Assembly (NCBI GenBank): GCA_905183005.1
Contig: CAJJDO010000098.1
Span: 186,001-250,000, forward strand
Reading direction: 5' to 3'
From: Paramecium pentaurelia
Taxonomy: Eukaryota; Ciliophora; Oligohymenophorea; Peniculida; Parameciidae
Length of the DNA: 64,000 bases
Both the position numbers and the translations under genes were made by a program. Position 1 is the first letter of the stretch. The number at the start of each line of letters is the position of its first letter. Of the stretch, positions 48,071-61,173 are shown one piece after another. A model generated the notes under the pieces. The model did not search any database and had not been told where the DNA came from. It saw only the letters and a list, made by a program, of their open reading frames with translations.

Positions 48071-48479
48071 TCAAGATTATTTTTTATTTTTATTTAGTTG
48101 TTTTAATAGATTCTCTAAAAAACTAACTTATCTTGTTCTCTGAAAATATGTTTCATTGGCAATAGAAATTGATCTATCTCTAGGCTTATTTTAGACTTAA
48201 ATTAAGGAAATCCAACTCATGCTGTTTAGTTGTTATTGTTGTTTATTAACAGGTGATTTCAAAGTTGGAAGAGAGGGTTCTCTTATATGTAAATATGGCA
48301 AATAAAGTTTTTCTTTACGAAGTTTGATTTTACATTTTCCATTCATATATTATGGAATTTCACCTGATCTTTTCTCTGATGTTATTATTGATTTATAATT
48401 TATCTAGGTTTTATTATTTTATTGATACTGTAGTAATAGTTTAATGCAATTAGTCACCTTTTGCACTTTTAGTCAACAT
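48071..48479 (-). CDS. Unknown basic protein, 127 aa
   Basis: ATG 48479-48477, TGA 48073-48071, one 25-nt intron (48428-48404, GTATCA...CCTAG) without which the frame stops. Contains KCKIKLRKEKLYLPYLHIRE and a Pro/Ser segment (PSLPTLKSPVNKQQQQ). Follows SEY1 on the same strand, 35 bp from its stop. No family recognised. Confidence 0.65.
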
Positions 48480-48514
48480 TTTATATATTTATTATAGATT
48501 ATTAAAATAATCAT

Positions 48515-50924
48515 TCAACTTCCTTTTAATTTTGAAATACCTCCAAATATTAGGGGAATAACAGCTTGATTCAAGGTTTTAAAGACCCATTAAAATGCTA
48601 ATTTAGGTAAACTATGGAGACCTAATAATAGTTATAATCAATATTTTACCTATAGCAATACAAAATCCTATAAAACATAAGATTATCAAAATTGGATACA
48701 ATAATAATGGATTTCCCATCCATCTTAAGACATCATCATACATAAAGAATAACAATAAGAACCAAAATGGCTTTGGAATATTTTATAGGAAATCTTGTTT
48801 CTAAGAAATTAGTTCATATTTAATTTTACATGTTTTTGAATTGCATCTTAATATTAGACATCAATATCTTCTGCTAATTACATTTTCACTTATGTATAAA
48901 AAACATCATTAAGAACAACATCATCAGAATCAGCATCTGAAGACATTTCATATTAAACTTTTTAAGTTGAAGTAATAATAAGAGTTTTTGCTTTTTATTT
49001 AATATTAGCTGATTATTTAATGAATTTAATTTTTCTAATTCTCAATAAATCCAACAATGAGAATACTTTATCTCTAGCATCTGTATAGAAATGGAAGATT
49101 TCCTCTTCTGTTAATTTTTACCAATTTCTTGGTTGTCCATCAGATGCTCTAACAAACTAAGCTTTAAATTATTAGAATAATTAATCTTTAAATCTACCAC
49201 TTGCAACAGCAATTACTTATTTAAGATTATGAAAACAATCTTCTTCAAATTTATTTAAATAATCTTCAATCTATTTTTATTAAACTCTCAATCCTATTAA
49301 CAATACTTCATATTTTTAATATTTATCAAAGATCATACTGTAATAATCAGTTTCAATTTGCGACCAAAATTTGGGTGAAATATTAAGGACTTATGAACTT
49401 ACTATTTTATCACATTCTGATTTAATTATATTATCTAATTATTATTTAAAAGTTGCTAATTAAGCTTCAACAAATGCTTTTAAATGATTATCAAATTATT
49501 ATTTAAAATATTTAATATGATCTTCTTCTTACCACAATCCTTTTTCTATTACAGATTTTGATAATTATTCTTCAAATTGTAATTTTAACATATCCAATTC
49601 ATTTAACTTATCAGGTAAATTATAGATACCTAATCTCAATCATTAAAATATATACTTTCTCTTTTTAATGTCTCAAGATTCTCTGATAACATATTCATAT
49701 AATATTGTTTAAGTTATTCAATCTATTTTTAGAAATAAGTATAGAATCTATTAATTAATTCATCTTTTAATTCTTTTTCTTTTTCTTTGTATACTTCAAT
49801 ATGATAATCTCTAGCATCTTTGTCATATATTTTTGTAGCTATATTCATAATAGTTTAACATTCATTAGCAAAATTATCTACAAATTTAGTTCTTACTCTA
49901 TTATTTAAATCCTATATTTTAAATTATTATTATTATACTTCATTTAATTATTTTACACCTTCTAATGCTTCTAATTTTATTTATTAACATCTCATATTTG
50001 AAATCAATATTTTCTCATTTGGTAAATTTAAATCTTTATTATTTGAAATGACCTCCCAAATATTTGATAAATATTATGGCATATCTGACCATCTTACATT
50101 CTTCTCATAATCATAATCTTTAAAAATAAAATTTGGATCTTATTAATTGGCCAATTTTGAATGAAGTTCATTTGTTTAATCAGCAAATTCTTTTTTCATT
50201 TTATAGTATACTAATGTTACTACTTATACACTAAATAATTCATGGAAATCTGTCTCTTTATATTGATCAGGCTATTATTGTTAATAGAAATCTTACTTTA
50301 GGAATCTCATTCCATATATTCAATAAATAACCATTCAATCTACGAGAAGCCTCTTCATAATTAGCATCTTCATCCCAATCTCTTACAACAAATATAATAT
50401 GTTTAACAGAATCTTATTAAAATAGTTTTAAATTCTATTGCATAATGATTTTTATGATTGATAATTAACAACTTGTATGTTAACCTAAAGCATTAAGAAA
50501 TACATTGATAATAAAACAATGTGACATAGCTAATGCCATTAATGCTGTTTAATTTTCAACCATCTAATTATTATTTATAATCATTTACATTCTCTCCTGA
50601 TTTTCTCTCTACAGAATCTGATCCTTCCACATCTAATACTACAACATTATTTTAGACATCTTTAGAGATCCAAATACCAACAGTTGTTTAACCTACGCTT
50701 TATTACCTATTCTAGACATCAAATTTTGTTCCAAAAAGCTAGTTAAGCAATGTACTTTTTCCTGTACTTTGACTACCTATTATTGACACAATATTGTAAT
50801 TTTTTCCTATTTCACTTATTCCTGATGTTTTTACAAATTCTACGAGTTAGTCTTTATCTAGTTTCTTATCTTCCAAAGCCTTTTTGTCAATAAGATGATA
50901 TCTGTCTCCGTAATTCTTAATCAT
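48515..50924 (-). CDS. SEY1: SEY1/RHD3 dynamin-like GTPase, ER membrane fusion
   Basis: 758 aa. Atlastin-like GTPase that fuses ER tubules. P-loop GSQSTGKST at residues 50-58, switch region SVGQTTVGIWI, DVEGSDSVERKSGEN (DxxG) and VVRDWDED (the R/K-D base motif). A long helical middle region follows, then the C-terminal paired membrane hairpin (PFWFLLLFFMYDDVL...LLLYPILIILCFIGFCIAIG) and amphipathic tail. Introns: 50588-50564, 50296-50272, 49655-49630, 48829-48801, 48649-48622. All GTPase motifs look intact; length close to fungal Sey1. Confidence 0.95.
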
Positions 50925-51053
50925 TAAATTATTTAATAAACACGTTCTTTTACAAACACTATTAATTACTAAGAAGAATTGAATTATTAAAAAATCATTT
51001 ATCAACTTCTCATCTAACCATTATTAAAAATCCAAAACAATTAATTTAATAAT

Positions 51054-52335
51054 ATGATATAAACTAATATTACAAGTCTTATTCAATATAGACCTAATTA
51101 GATGTTCTCTCTTAATTTCCTCAAAATCTTATCCATGTTATCTATTTCAATGAGTCATTATGGAATTCTTATTGGATAAAATGATCGACAAAGTATTATC
51201 AATAGCAATTTTATGATAATCATGATAAATTCCTTATATGCTGTTGATATATTCTTCCTTATTTCAGGATTTATACTTGGAAGGAAACTAATAAATAATC
51301 CAAATTTTTTGTTATCTCCTATTCAATCTATTTTGATGATTATAGATAGAATAATAAGAATATATCCCTTATATTGGATTCTTCTGATTATTTACATCAT
51401 ATTACCGAAATTATTCACTAATATTGGATATACTGAAACTTGTATGGATAATATTTTGCATATTAGTACTTTGACACATAATATTTTTAATAAATTTGGT
51501 TGTTTTGAGTGGAGTTGGTACATAGCTGTAGAAATCTAAACATTAATATTCTTGGGTATATCTATTCCAACTATACATATGATTGTAAGTTTATTTATAA
51601 AATTATTTAGAGATCCATTTTTTTGAAATCAAAAGTTATTTCCAATTAAAATAGTATTAAAGATTTATCAAATTACATCATTATTTTAATTATTACTATA
51701 TTGCTATATAGTATGATTATCTGTATTGAAAATAATTACAAGATTTCATTTTATGCTATGACAGATAAACACTTTTATTATAATTTTTATCAAAAACCTT
51801 AACATAAAATGTCATCATATTTAATAGGATTACTTACTGGCATAAAATATAAAAGAAATTGTTTTGAAAATGTAAATTATAAAATAATTTCACTTTTTGC
51901 ATTTTGTTTTTCATTTTTAGGTTGGATTCTCATAAAAGAATACTAATTATTTGTAGCAGATTTAATTTAAAATATTTATTAATGTTTATCTAGACCAATT
52001 TTATGTTTAGGCATTATATTTTCAGGAATTTTAGAAGTAAAGTCCCATAAAATAATTGAACAAATATTTTAGATCTTTTCAAGACTTCTATTTAGTATTT
52101 ATTTAAGTCATTATTTTCTATATTAAATAATGATAAATCAAAATTTTATTCAATTTGGATTAGTCTTCAATTTTATTTGTAATTTTTATAATAATAATAA
52201 TTAGTACATACTTTAATTATATATGTTATTTCATTACTTTTACATGTTTTTGTTGAATAGAATTTAAATTTATTGATTAATTAATTTAAAGTTAAGATGT
52301 TAACAATGGATGAAAAAGAGAAATTGAAAAATTGA
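51054..52335 (+). CDS. Acyltransferase-3 (NRF-6-like) membrane protein, short form
   Basis: 409 aa with about ten hydrophobic helices. Hallmarks of the acyltransferase-3 domain are SLYAVDIFFLISGFILGRKL, IDRIIRIYPLYWILLI, WSWYIAVEIQ and the closing LLLHVFVEQNLNLLI. Introns: 51585-51610 and 52179-52204 (26 nt each); the second is required to reach the conserved end. Start chosen at ATG 51054, giving MIQTNITSLIQYRPNQMFSL before the first helix. The usual NRF extracellular domain and signal peptide of animal relatives are absent. The expected His in the first helix (here SISMSHYG) is present. Substrate unknown. Confidence 0.83.
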
Positions 52336-52676
52336 TTTATTTCTATTATGTTAAAAAGTTATATAGTTTAATTTCTTGTCTGTATAATTATATGTTTTTT
52401 AAATGAATTTAAATAATTTTTCAATCAATTTGATGATTTTATCGGTATAGTATAGTGTTTATTTAAAAATATTTATTAAATAAAAATAACCTAATAATAG
52501 TCATTATTTAGTTTTATAAAATATAAAGTAAAATAGAAAAAGTATGTTTTAGCAAATAAAATTTTTTAAATTAAAAATAAATTTCAACCTTTTTCTTTTT
52601 GGGTTGATCTCAAATTAAAACTATATCAAATTTTAACTTCAGAAAGTTAAGATTATTATAAAATATTAAATTCAAT
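52336..52676. other. AT-rich intergenic region
   Basis: About 0.34 kb between two same-strand genes. No gene or motif supported. Confidence 0.65.
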
Positions 52677-55351
52677 ATGAAACAAAAAAATAATGGATTG
52701 GAAGCAAAGTTATTCTCTGAGTAGAATGAATCGAATTTGTTAAGCTCCAAAGTAAAAAGTTGTAGATCAATTTTCCCAAAATCATCTCCATTTTAAGCTG
52801 ACTATTACCTATTCCCTACACATGATAAAAAACAGCTAAATGAAGAAAAAAAGAATGATTTTGTAAGGAAATTTGTTGACAATATGGTGGATTAAGTATA
52901 AAAGGTGAAAAAAGTAAAAGACTTTCATTTATCTTTAATTGGAGATTAAGGGTCATCAGATGAATTTTTTTTAAAAAAGAAAGTTTTTGCATTTTCACAC
53001 TTAAATCAAGAACAATTAAGATTTATATAAAGTCTATAAGAATTATTAATGAATAAGCTTAAGAAGATACCTTTAATACATCCTGGTTAATATATTAAAG
53101 TTATATGGGATATAGTGGCTGTTGCTGCTAGATTATATTTCTTATATATTATCCCAATAGATTTAGCTTGGGTTAGTTAATAATTTATATTCCATGACTT
53201 TAAATACATATCAATATTGTTTCTGCTTATTTTAATATTTGATATGTTATTAAGCTTAAATACTGTGTATTTCTTAAATGGTGAAGCAGTTACATCAAGA
53301 AATAAAATTGTGAAACACAGTTTATATAATACTTATGGTTTATAATGGTTATCAGTATTTTAGTTGTTAATTTATTTCATAGTAGATAGATATACACATG
53401 TTTCACTCGACATAAATAATAATTTAATTAATATAGGCTTGTTAATATTTTTAGTTCATCATAAAACTATAATAAATTATGCAACAAATTATGAAGAAGG
53501 ACTTAATATTTCAAAAAAAACATCCTCAGTGTTTGCTTTATTTAAATTGATAGCCTTTTTATTTTATGTGATACATTTATTTTCTTGTTTTTGGTTTTGG
53601 GTAATTTTTAAATTATAACTTAGATTGGAAGATATAGTATAGAAAATTATGAAGGAAAGAGTTGGTTAATTACAACTAATATGTTAGAATAGACATGGAA
53701 TACTCAATATCTTTAGTCATTTTATTATACAGCTGTAACTATATTTACTGTTGGTTATGGAGATGTAACACCATAATCCAATTTAGAAAAGATTGTTACT
53801 ATTATACTAATAATGATTTCAAGTATTTAACTTCCCTTTAGTGTTAATACAGTAGGAAATATAATTACAGAGATGTCAGCATTCTCAGAAGAAAGAAAAA
53901 GAAAATTAAGGATAATCAATTCTTATATGAATAAAAGTTTTATGTCTTCAGGTTTGTAAATGTAAATAAGATAATACTTAACATATTATTGGGAAAATTA
54001 AGTTGTATCATAATCTGAAGAAGAAAAAGAGATAATTGATTCTTTATCTGAATTTCTTAGATAATAATTAATTAGTGAAGCTCATTAGAAAATATTCGAT
54101 CAATGCACATTATTTAAAATACCTTTTAGCTAACAATTCAAAAGGTAATTAATTAAGGAGGTAGAGGAAGTCCTTCTAACACCTGAATAAGATTTAAAGT
54201 CTGCAAATGATATATTGTTATATTATATAGAGGATGGTTCAATCTAAATTTGTCTATAATAAGGTAGAAAGATAAATTTAGGAATTGTTAATAAAGGAGC
54301 CTCTATTGGTATTAAAAATTTTATAATGGGTACTGAATCATAAGAGACTTATAAAAGTCTTGGATTTACTAAAGCAATGATTTTAAAGAGAAAAAGTTTT
54401 CTCAAAATTTTATAAGATCATCCAGATGATCAAGAATTATTTTTTGCTATAAGAGATAAAATGATTTTTTATTAAGATGATTAATATTTTACAGTTTCTT
54501 GTTTTTCATGTGGAAAAGAATCTCATAAATTAATTGATTGTCCATTAATCAAATTTGTACCAGATAAAGAATTTATTATTAAAAAACATTTATATCCTTA
54601 ATAATAATGTAGAAAACTATTTGACAGAACCAAAAAAAAGAATACAACATTAATTTAAGATAAAAAAAAACTTGAGTAATCTGCTTTATTGATATAAAAG
54701 GAAGAACCAGTATTATTTCAATTATATAAATTTGACAATATGTTTAATATAGAAGAAGAACAGCAATAAAAAAAAAATATTAAAGCAATGACATAATTTT
54801 AACATATTAATAATAAAGCTCCTCAAATTGAAAGAGAAAGATACTTTTCTGTTTTATTACAAAAATCAATTAAAAAGAGATTCCAAAATCTTGTTAATAA
54901 ATTGATATCGATAAATAAAGTTTATCCTTACTTTTTAATTTAAACTTATGTACTCTATGAAAAATAGATGGAATAAAGGTAAATTAGCATGACCTTGTAA
55001 ATTTTGGAATAAAGATGCAAGAATATAAGTTAATTTAATAATAAGTAGTTTGAAAAATATCTGAGTGATATGATGTTAATTATATAAAGATTATCAACTA
55101 AATAGTATATAGATGATTAAGATTTTGAAAGCCCTAAAGCATATAAGTTTTACTTCAGAAAAGATAATTTTTCAGTTGTCAAATAGAAAAATTTTTTATA
55201 AAATCTAAAAATATTAAGAAGATTTATTTAGTATGTCTAATATCCAGGAGATCTAATTAAATAATATAATCTAACTTAGGTTGGGTTTTATTAATTTATG
55301 AATAGGAGAAAACCAGTGATGTGTGTTTCAGCTGACTAAGTTTTCAAATGA
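52677..55351 (+). CDS. Second cNMP-type K+ channel with CCHC knuckle, 883 aa
   Basis: Single intron (53601-53623, 23 nt). S1 (VIWDIVAVAARLYFLYII), S2-S3, a fourth helix with no arginines (INIGLLIFLVHHKTIINYA), S5 (LIAFLFYVIHLFSCFWFW), pore AVTIFTVGYGDVTPQ (about residue 350) and S6. A degenerate cyclic-nucleotide-binding-like region spans about 463-575 (IFDQCTLFKIPFS; YYIEDGSIQICLQQ; NKGASIGIKNF), then a C-x2-C-x4-H-x4-C knuckle CFSCGKESHKLIDC (about 600), then a basic helical tail. K+ selectivity follows from GYGD; lack of S4 charges suggests gating other than by voltage. Many ciliate K+ channels are paralogues. Confidence 0.9.
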
Positions 55352-56168
55352 TATTATATTATTGTTATATTTATAATTTTAATGTAGTTTATGGTTTTTG
55401 TAAATATATATTCTGTTTATCAAATAATTTATTTATCAAATATAAAGTCTTTTATAATTTTGCCATTTAAATGAAAATGAAAATGAAATGAAAAAAACTC
55501 ATAATCAAGTTTCTACTATTTTATTAAATAAACTATAATTTAGATAAATAATAAATTCATTAACTTTGATATTTTTTAATTTTTATATTTCAAAAATAAT
55601 GTAACTATAAAATATCTAGTAAAAACAACTCAAAAATATGAAGAGTCATAAATCTCTGGATAATATTTGATTATTTAATTCAATCTAAAAATAATAATTT
55701 CATATCAAAACTTCTTATTAAAATATATTCAAAATTCTTATCTATTTAAAAAATCAATAACCAAATAAGAAACAATATTAAGGATATTAAGAATATTCAA
55801 ATGGCTTTATTCATCATAACAATATTTTTTATATTAGAAGACTGACCAATTGATCAGATGGTATATTTGAATTTTTCACACTGTACTTTAATTTCAAATA
55901 TAAATAATTAACAGTCTATTAATTGATCGTTATAAGAATTTCATCCATTTAAATCTAAATGTAATTTTGATTATGTGAAGTTAAATTCCAATTAACTCCA
56001 AATAATAAAAATTATTATCATTACATAGTTTATATACTTAATCATTTAAAAAAATCAAGCAAATGTATAGGATCAAATCACTATTAATTAATTTTGTATA
56101 ACAGATTGGAAAATATTCTAAATAAGTTAATAAAATATAAGTTAATAATTTATAAACTTTGTAAATTA
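55352..56168. other. AT-rich intergenic region
   Basis: About 0.8 kb with TGA codons in all frames and no supported gene. Longest clear intergenic gap in this half of the window; may hold a decayed gene but I see no firm trace. Confidence 0.55.
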
Positions 56169-58357
56169 ATGAAAGCATAACAAGCAGCAACTCTTTTATT
56201 AGAAGAGACTCTTTTTCAAGTTGACTTGAGAGCTGAATAACTTAAAAGTTATTTGGAGAAAGTTACTAACACAGTTAATGGACATTCATCATATCTAAAC
56301 AACTTATAAATCTAATTGAATCAAGTACTAAAATTGCAAGATGTATGATTAAATTTATTTATATATAGTATGAATCCTATTTATAGAGAACAGCTAGATC
56401 TATGTCTTTACGTGATCCTGAATTCGAATAGTAGGTTTCTTTTTAGTTGGAGAAACCATTGGCTGAAAATGGATCAGATTAAATAGAGAATTCAATATGT
56501 ATGGTAATAAACAAAGAACGAGTATTCAGTTAAGGAATGGCTTATCTATTCAAGAGAAGTAAAGATTGGGAAGCTAAACTTAATAAATTGGAGGGTGATC
56601 TTATGAAAAGAGCATTGAAAGATGATTTAGATAAAGGTTTGAAAGAACAGAAAACTAAATTATCAGATCAAATTGATGATTTAAATAAGAAACTTACTAA
56701 ACGATTTTAGGATTAGGAGAGATAAGCAACTTAAAATTAAAATCAGTTACAATAAAGTATTAATGAGTTAGAGAAAAAAACATTGTGGAAAATAAGTGAT
56801 TGTGAAAAATTATTATAGTAAAGAATAAATGATAAGTTTGTTGAAACATCTTGTTAAGGTGTTTATGATAGAGTAATGAGAGACATTGCAAAATAAAAAG
56901 ATGAAGGAATCAAGGGAATTTAAAATGAAATGGCTGAATTAAAAGCAAAATTTTAATATAATGATGAAAGAAATTAAGATAATTTTAAAACATTAAGAAT
57001 ATAATTGAAAGAAATGAATGATACAATCTAATAGAAATATACACCTCTTGAAAAATTTGATTAAACTAAACAAATATTAAGTGATAGAACAGTTGATTTA
57101 TAAAATAAAGTTGGAGAATTATCTAGAAAAATGGATAATATTTTATAATTAGAAAAATTGATACCATAAATTAAATTAATGGATGATAAGATTAGTGATT
57201 GTTAATATAAAGGAGAATAAAATAGAAAGGATATAGAAGAATTAAAAATTAAGACTGAAAACTTTAGTGGATAAACTAAAGGAGGAAAAAGTGATATTGA
57301 TCCTCATAAAGTTTGTTCATTAGAAGCTGATATTAAAAGATTAAAAAGTGATTATACAGATTAAGAAAATAAATTAAGATTAATAGAAAATGAATTGAAA
57401 AGAAAAATAGATGTAAATGAATAAAGATTCTTATAATAATTAAATCTATTGAAATAAGCTCCTTAATAATAATAATTATCTAAAGAAGATATTATTTCTA
57501 TTATTGATAAAGAGATATCATAACCTATGAGTTTATTAAGAGCTAGAATTTTATAAGTTGTTGGTTAAGCTTGTGGAGAAAATATGTCTTTTGAGATGTT
57601 CATAAGGAATCTTTTAAATGATATTGCTGATTTAAAGAAAAAGATGGAAGGGTTACAAGATCTTGATAAGAAAATGAGAAAGTATATGAAATAAATGACA
57701 TCAAATGATAATACTGATCTATAAAGATAATTGGCAGAGTATTTATTAAATTATATATTCTTTAGAAAAGCTAATGAAGAAGATACCAAAGCTAAATTTA
57801 CTGCTTTAGAAGAAAAATACAAAACTATGGCTGAAAATTATGGCATCTTAGCTAAAGGAATGAAAGAATTAGAAGAATTCTCAAACTATTTACAAACATT
57901 ACTTTAGTATATTTCATATATATATTTAGTGTTAATCAATAAGAAACTGTGAGTATATTAACAGGAAATCATAGAGTTGTTACTTAAAGATGTTTAGTAT
58001 GCACAGGGAAAACTAAATTAACAAAAACTGTAGATGTAATTATTATAAATTTATCATAGAAAAGTTAAGATTTGAATTAAGCTAAATTAGTTAGGGGAGA
58101 TTTAAGACCAAAAGATTTACTTTATGAAAATTCTGAAGTTTATGAATTAAGTAAATTATATTCTTAATTTTAGATCCAAATTAAGTGAATTACACTTCAG
58201 ATAATTAGAAATATGTTGGAACTACTGTTGGATTTAAATATCCAATGCTTAATTAGAATAAAGCAAGTAATTAAGGCATTTCTAATTTTAAGATGATCCT
58301 TCTTCTAGTTCAGGTAGAATGGCAAGACCATAAAGTGCTACACAAAAAAAATATTGA
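56169..58357 (+). CDS. Long coiled-coil protein with Cys pair near C-terminus, 688 aa
   Basis: ATG 56169, TGA 58355-58357. Introns: 56343-56368, 57907-57929, 58036-58059, 58151-58173, 58267-58292 (last ends AAG). Residues 1 to about 560 are helical and heptad-rich (LKEQKTKLSDQIDDLNKKLT; LEADIKRLKSDYTDQENKLR). Then comes a conserved-looking non-helical part with RCLVCTGKTKLTK and YVGTTVGFKYPML, ending in a Ser/Arg tail (SSSSGRMARPQSATQKKY). This layout recalls ciliary coiled-coil proteins with a terminal CxxC, but I cannot assign one. Confidence 0.82.
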
Positions 58358-58571
58358 ATTTTATTAAACATAGTATATTGATTAAAACTTATATAAACAG
58401 ATTTTAAGTAAATTTTAAATTATTTATATAAATTTTTATCTTTGAAAATGATTTTATTGCATATGAATTCTCTAAAATTATTTGTTTTCTTATTTAATTT
58501 ATAGATTTTATTGTAATTCTCAAAAATATTTCAACTCTAAAAAATATAAACATAAAAGCTCATTAATTTAT

Positions 58572-58805
58572 TCAGTTTTTATAGAAAGACATTTGTTTAA
58601 GGCTCTATATTTCTTACAAGAATTTATCAATCGTTTCAATTCTAAATCAAGATGTACAATACCTCTTAGAATAATCAAAGAAATTTTAGTTTGAATTCGC
58701 ATTTTCTTATAATGGCTAAGTTTCTTCTTCAAATTAGTATGGTTAGACATCATTTATTTATGATTACAAGATATTTCTGTGTTTTCTAGTGTTACTTGAT
58801 CTCAT
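58572..58805 (-). CDS. Small polar protein, 70 aa
   Basis: ATG 58805-58803, TGA 58574-58572, one 21-nt intron (58662-58642, GTATTGTACATC...TTTAG). N-terminus basic (MRSSNTRKHRNILQSQ), then acidic/Gln-rich (YQFEEETQPLQENANSNQ), then a short helix (KRIETIDKFLQEIQSLKQ). The spliced codon count is exact and composition is protein-like, unlike a competing unspliced frame on the same strand. No family recognised. Confidence 0.55.
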
Positions 58806-59281
58806 GAAGGTATATTATATAATTATTGATTAAAATAATCTTATCCTAATTCTTAGAATATTTATAACAGTATTAAGAATATTCTAAGAAGAACTTAGAA
58901 ACATAATTTATCTTATTGAATTTGATTAATGAAATGTTATAAATATTTTAGCATATCTTTGTTTTAATGCTGATTTAACATATATCTAGATCCTTATAAA
59001 CATTATAGTATAAATAATCCATATCAAATTAATAAATTCGGCCTTATTATTTGAGTTTCCTTACCTTTTAATAGATTTAAATTAATTGTGGAGGATTTTT
59101 AATTATTTTATGATATCTTATAATTATAAAATTAAACACATATAGTAGGTAAAATTAATAAAAAATATTTGTATGTATGAATGAATTATGGAAAGTAATA
59201 AAATAGAAAATGATGAAATAAAAAATTAATTACATTTTCTTAAATAAGTTTAAATTTATATATTGCACATCTCTTATCAAA
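58806..59281. other. AT-rich intergenic region
   Basis: About 0.48 kb upstream of the small gene and downstream of bL33. No supported gene. Contains a 13-bp inverted repeat (58850-58890). Confidence 0.6.
58850..58890. repeat. 13-bp perfect inverted repeat, 15-nt spacer
   Basis: TTCTTAGAATATT at 58850-58862 and its reverse complement at 58878-58890. It could form a hairpin or be an operator-like dyad in the promoter region of the minus-strand gene at 58572-58805, starting 45 bp upstream of its ATG. AT-richness makes chance palindromes fairly likely. Confidence 0.6.
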
Positions 59282-59489
59282 TCACTTTTTCTTTCCTGAT
59301 GCTAATTTAGCCTCTGTAAAGATAACATATTGATTGACTAATGGATCATACTTTCTTAAAATCAATTTAGACCCTACTTTCCTTATTTTAATAATGTTCC
59401 AATTACTTTGTGCTCTTCTCTCCATAGTAATAAAACCCTGTACCTGCTGAACTCACTAATTTAAAGAGTAATGTTGTCTTTTTTCCCAT
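59282..59489 (-). CDS. Mitochondrial ribosomal protein bL33m
   Basis: 60 aa. Bacterial-type L33 of the large mitochondrial subunit: MGKKTTLLFKLVSSAGTGFY, then KKVGSKLILRKYDPLVNQ and FTEAKLASGKKK, matching the family's SAAGTGxFY and LRKYDPxxxxHVxFTEAK pattern. One 25-nt intron (59406-59382, ends AAG) must be removed to keep the frame. Zinc-binding Cys pairs are absent, as in many L33 proteins. Nuclear-encoded; imported into mitochondria by inference. Confidence 0.88.
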
Positions 59490-59526
59490 TTTTAATATAA
59501 ATTTTAATATTGATAATAATTAACTT

Positions 59527-60950
59527 TCATGATTAGAAATAAGCCTCATCTAAAGCAGGTAAAATCTTTCCTTTGCATCTACCAAACCCAACACGATTTC
59601 TAAACAAATAAATAATTATTCTTACTCTCCTTCTCCTGCATATCCCCTCATTTCAAGTACGTCTCCATCTTCTAAAAATAATCTTTGTTCTCCTGATTTC
59701 AATACCAAAGGCTCTTTTCCATTCCATGTATATTCCATTAAACATCCTCTACCATCCTTAGTTGTTCCTGAGATTGTTCCTGATCCAAATAGATCTCCTG
59801 GTTAAATGTTACATCCAGTAATAGAATGATGAGCAATTTATTAATTCACACTCCAATACATATATTTAAAATTGCTTGTAGTAAAATGTTCTAATTCTGG
59901 ACTCTTTTCTGTTCCAATTAATACTTCCAATCTAATATCAAAAGAAGTATGACTTATTATTTAATTTATATTTTACTTTTTCTCTTTCAAATAAACAAAT
60001 GGTTCAGGATCTTGTTCTGGTAATTAAATACGGAATGGTTCTAATGCTTCAATAGACACAATCCAAGGTGAAATTGTAGAAGCAAAATTTTTAGCTCCAA
60101 ATGGACCTAGAGGTACATACTCCCACACTTAAACATCTCTGGCTGACCAATCATTTAGAATTACAAATCCAAAGACTCTATCTTCTGCTTGATTTACTTT
60201 AATTGGTTCTCCCAAATTATTAGGTGTTCCACCAATTACAGCTCCAATTTCTAATTCATAATCTAATCTCTTGCATTTTGTGAATGAGGGTTTCTCAGCT
60301 GTTGGAGCCTTTACCTATCCCCAAGGTCTTCTAATATCTGTACCATCTATAACAATTGATGATCTTCTTCCATGATATCCTACAGGTAAATAGTACCAAT
60401 TTGGTTGCATTGCATTATCAGGACCCCTTATTATAGATCCCATATTGAAAGCATGATTCTTTGAGGAATAGAAATCAGTGTATTCACCAATTGTGATTGG
60501 TAAATGGTTTTAGGCTACATATAATATAAATTATTTACTATCTTGAACAGGTGTAATAATCTAAGCCAAAGCTTCTTAATTATTCTCTAATTAACTTCCA
60601 CATTAAAACAAAGATTGGATTTAATATCTGACTTCTTTCCAATATGGTCTTGAAAGGGAAACAAATTTATTAAGGTTTCCGCTATCAAAGACTTTAGATC
60701 CTAAAGTAGAAAATAGAGGTCCATTAAAATATCCCAATTCTTCAAGTTTTGCTAAATTGATCACAGAATCACCTAATTTCAATGATCAATTTGAAATACC
60801 TATGATGGTAGCTGGAAAGGGATTGCCATTTGGTTTAGATGCAACACCAAAAGGTATGTTTTTGATTGTGAAATCAGAATCCTTAGGAATAAGGAGAAAT
60901 GCTTAAATTGCTTGTTGCATTAATACGTAAACAAAGATATTTATTATCAT
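59527..60950 (-). CDS. FAH: Fumarylacetoacetase (FAH), tyrosine degradation
   Basis: 440 aa (430 if translation starts at the second in-frame ATG, 60920, MQQAIQAFLLIPKDSDF). Hydrolyses fumarylacetoacetate to fumarate and acetoacetate, the last step of tyrosine breakdown. N-terminal SH3-like part (KDSDFTIKNIPFGVASKP) then catalytic FAH domain: DFYSSKNHAFNMGSI (catalytic His), LPVGYHGRRSSIV, KCKRLDYELEIGAVIGG (metal-binding Glu), ILNDWSARDVQVWEY (metal-binding Asp), CNIQPGDLFGSGTISGT. Introns: 60799-60773, 60538-60515, 59976-59953 (ends AAG), 59625-59600. Confidence 0.96.
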
Positions 60951-61173
60951 TTCTCTTTACACAGAATATTTATAAAGAGTATTATTTATTCATTAAAGAT
61001 ACTTAGACTGCATTTAATTAGAATGTAATTTTACTATAATCCTTTATTTAATGTTTAAATATTAGAAGCTTATTTAACTAAATTAAAGTAGCATACAAAT
61101 TGATTTAGAGAGTATAAGTAATTAAGTTTGAGTTGTTTAGAAGTGTATATTGGCATAGATAAATGTTAATAAT

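Noticed and set aside
58568..58753. 61-aa minus-strand ORF starting MMSNHTN
   Set aside because: A spliced frame on the same strand (58572-58805) has a canonical 21-nt intron, an upstream ATG and more protein-like composition.
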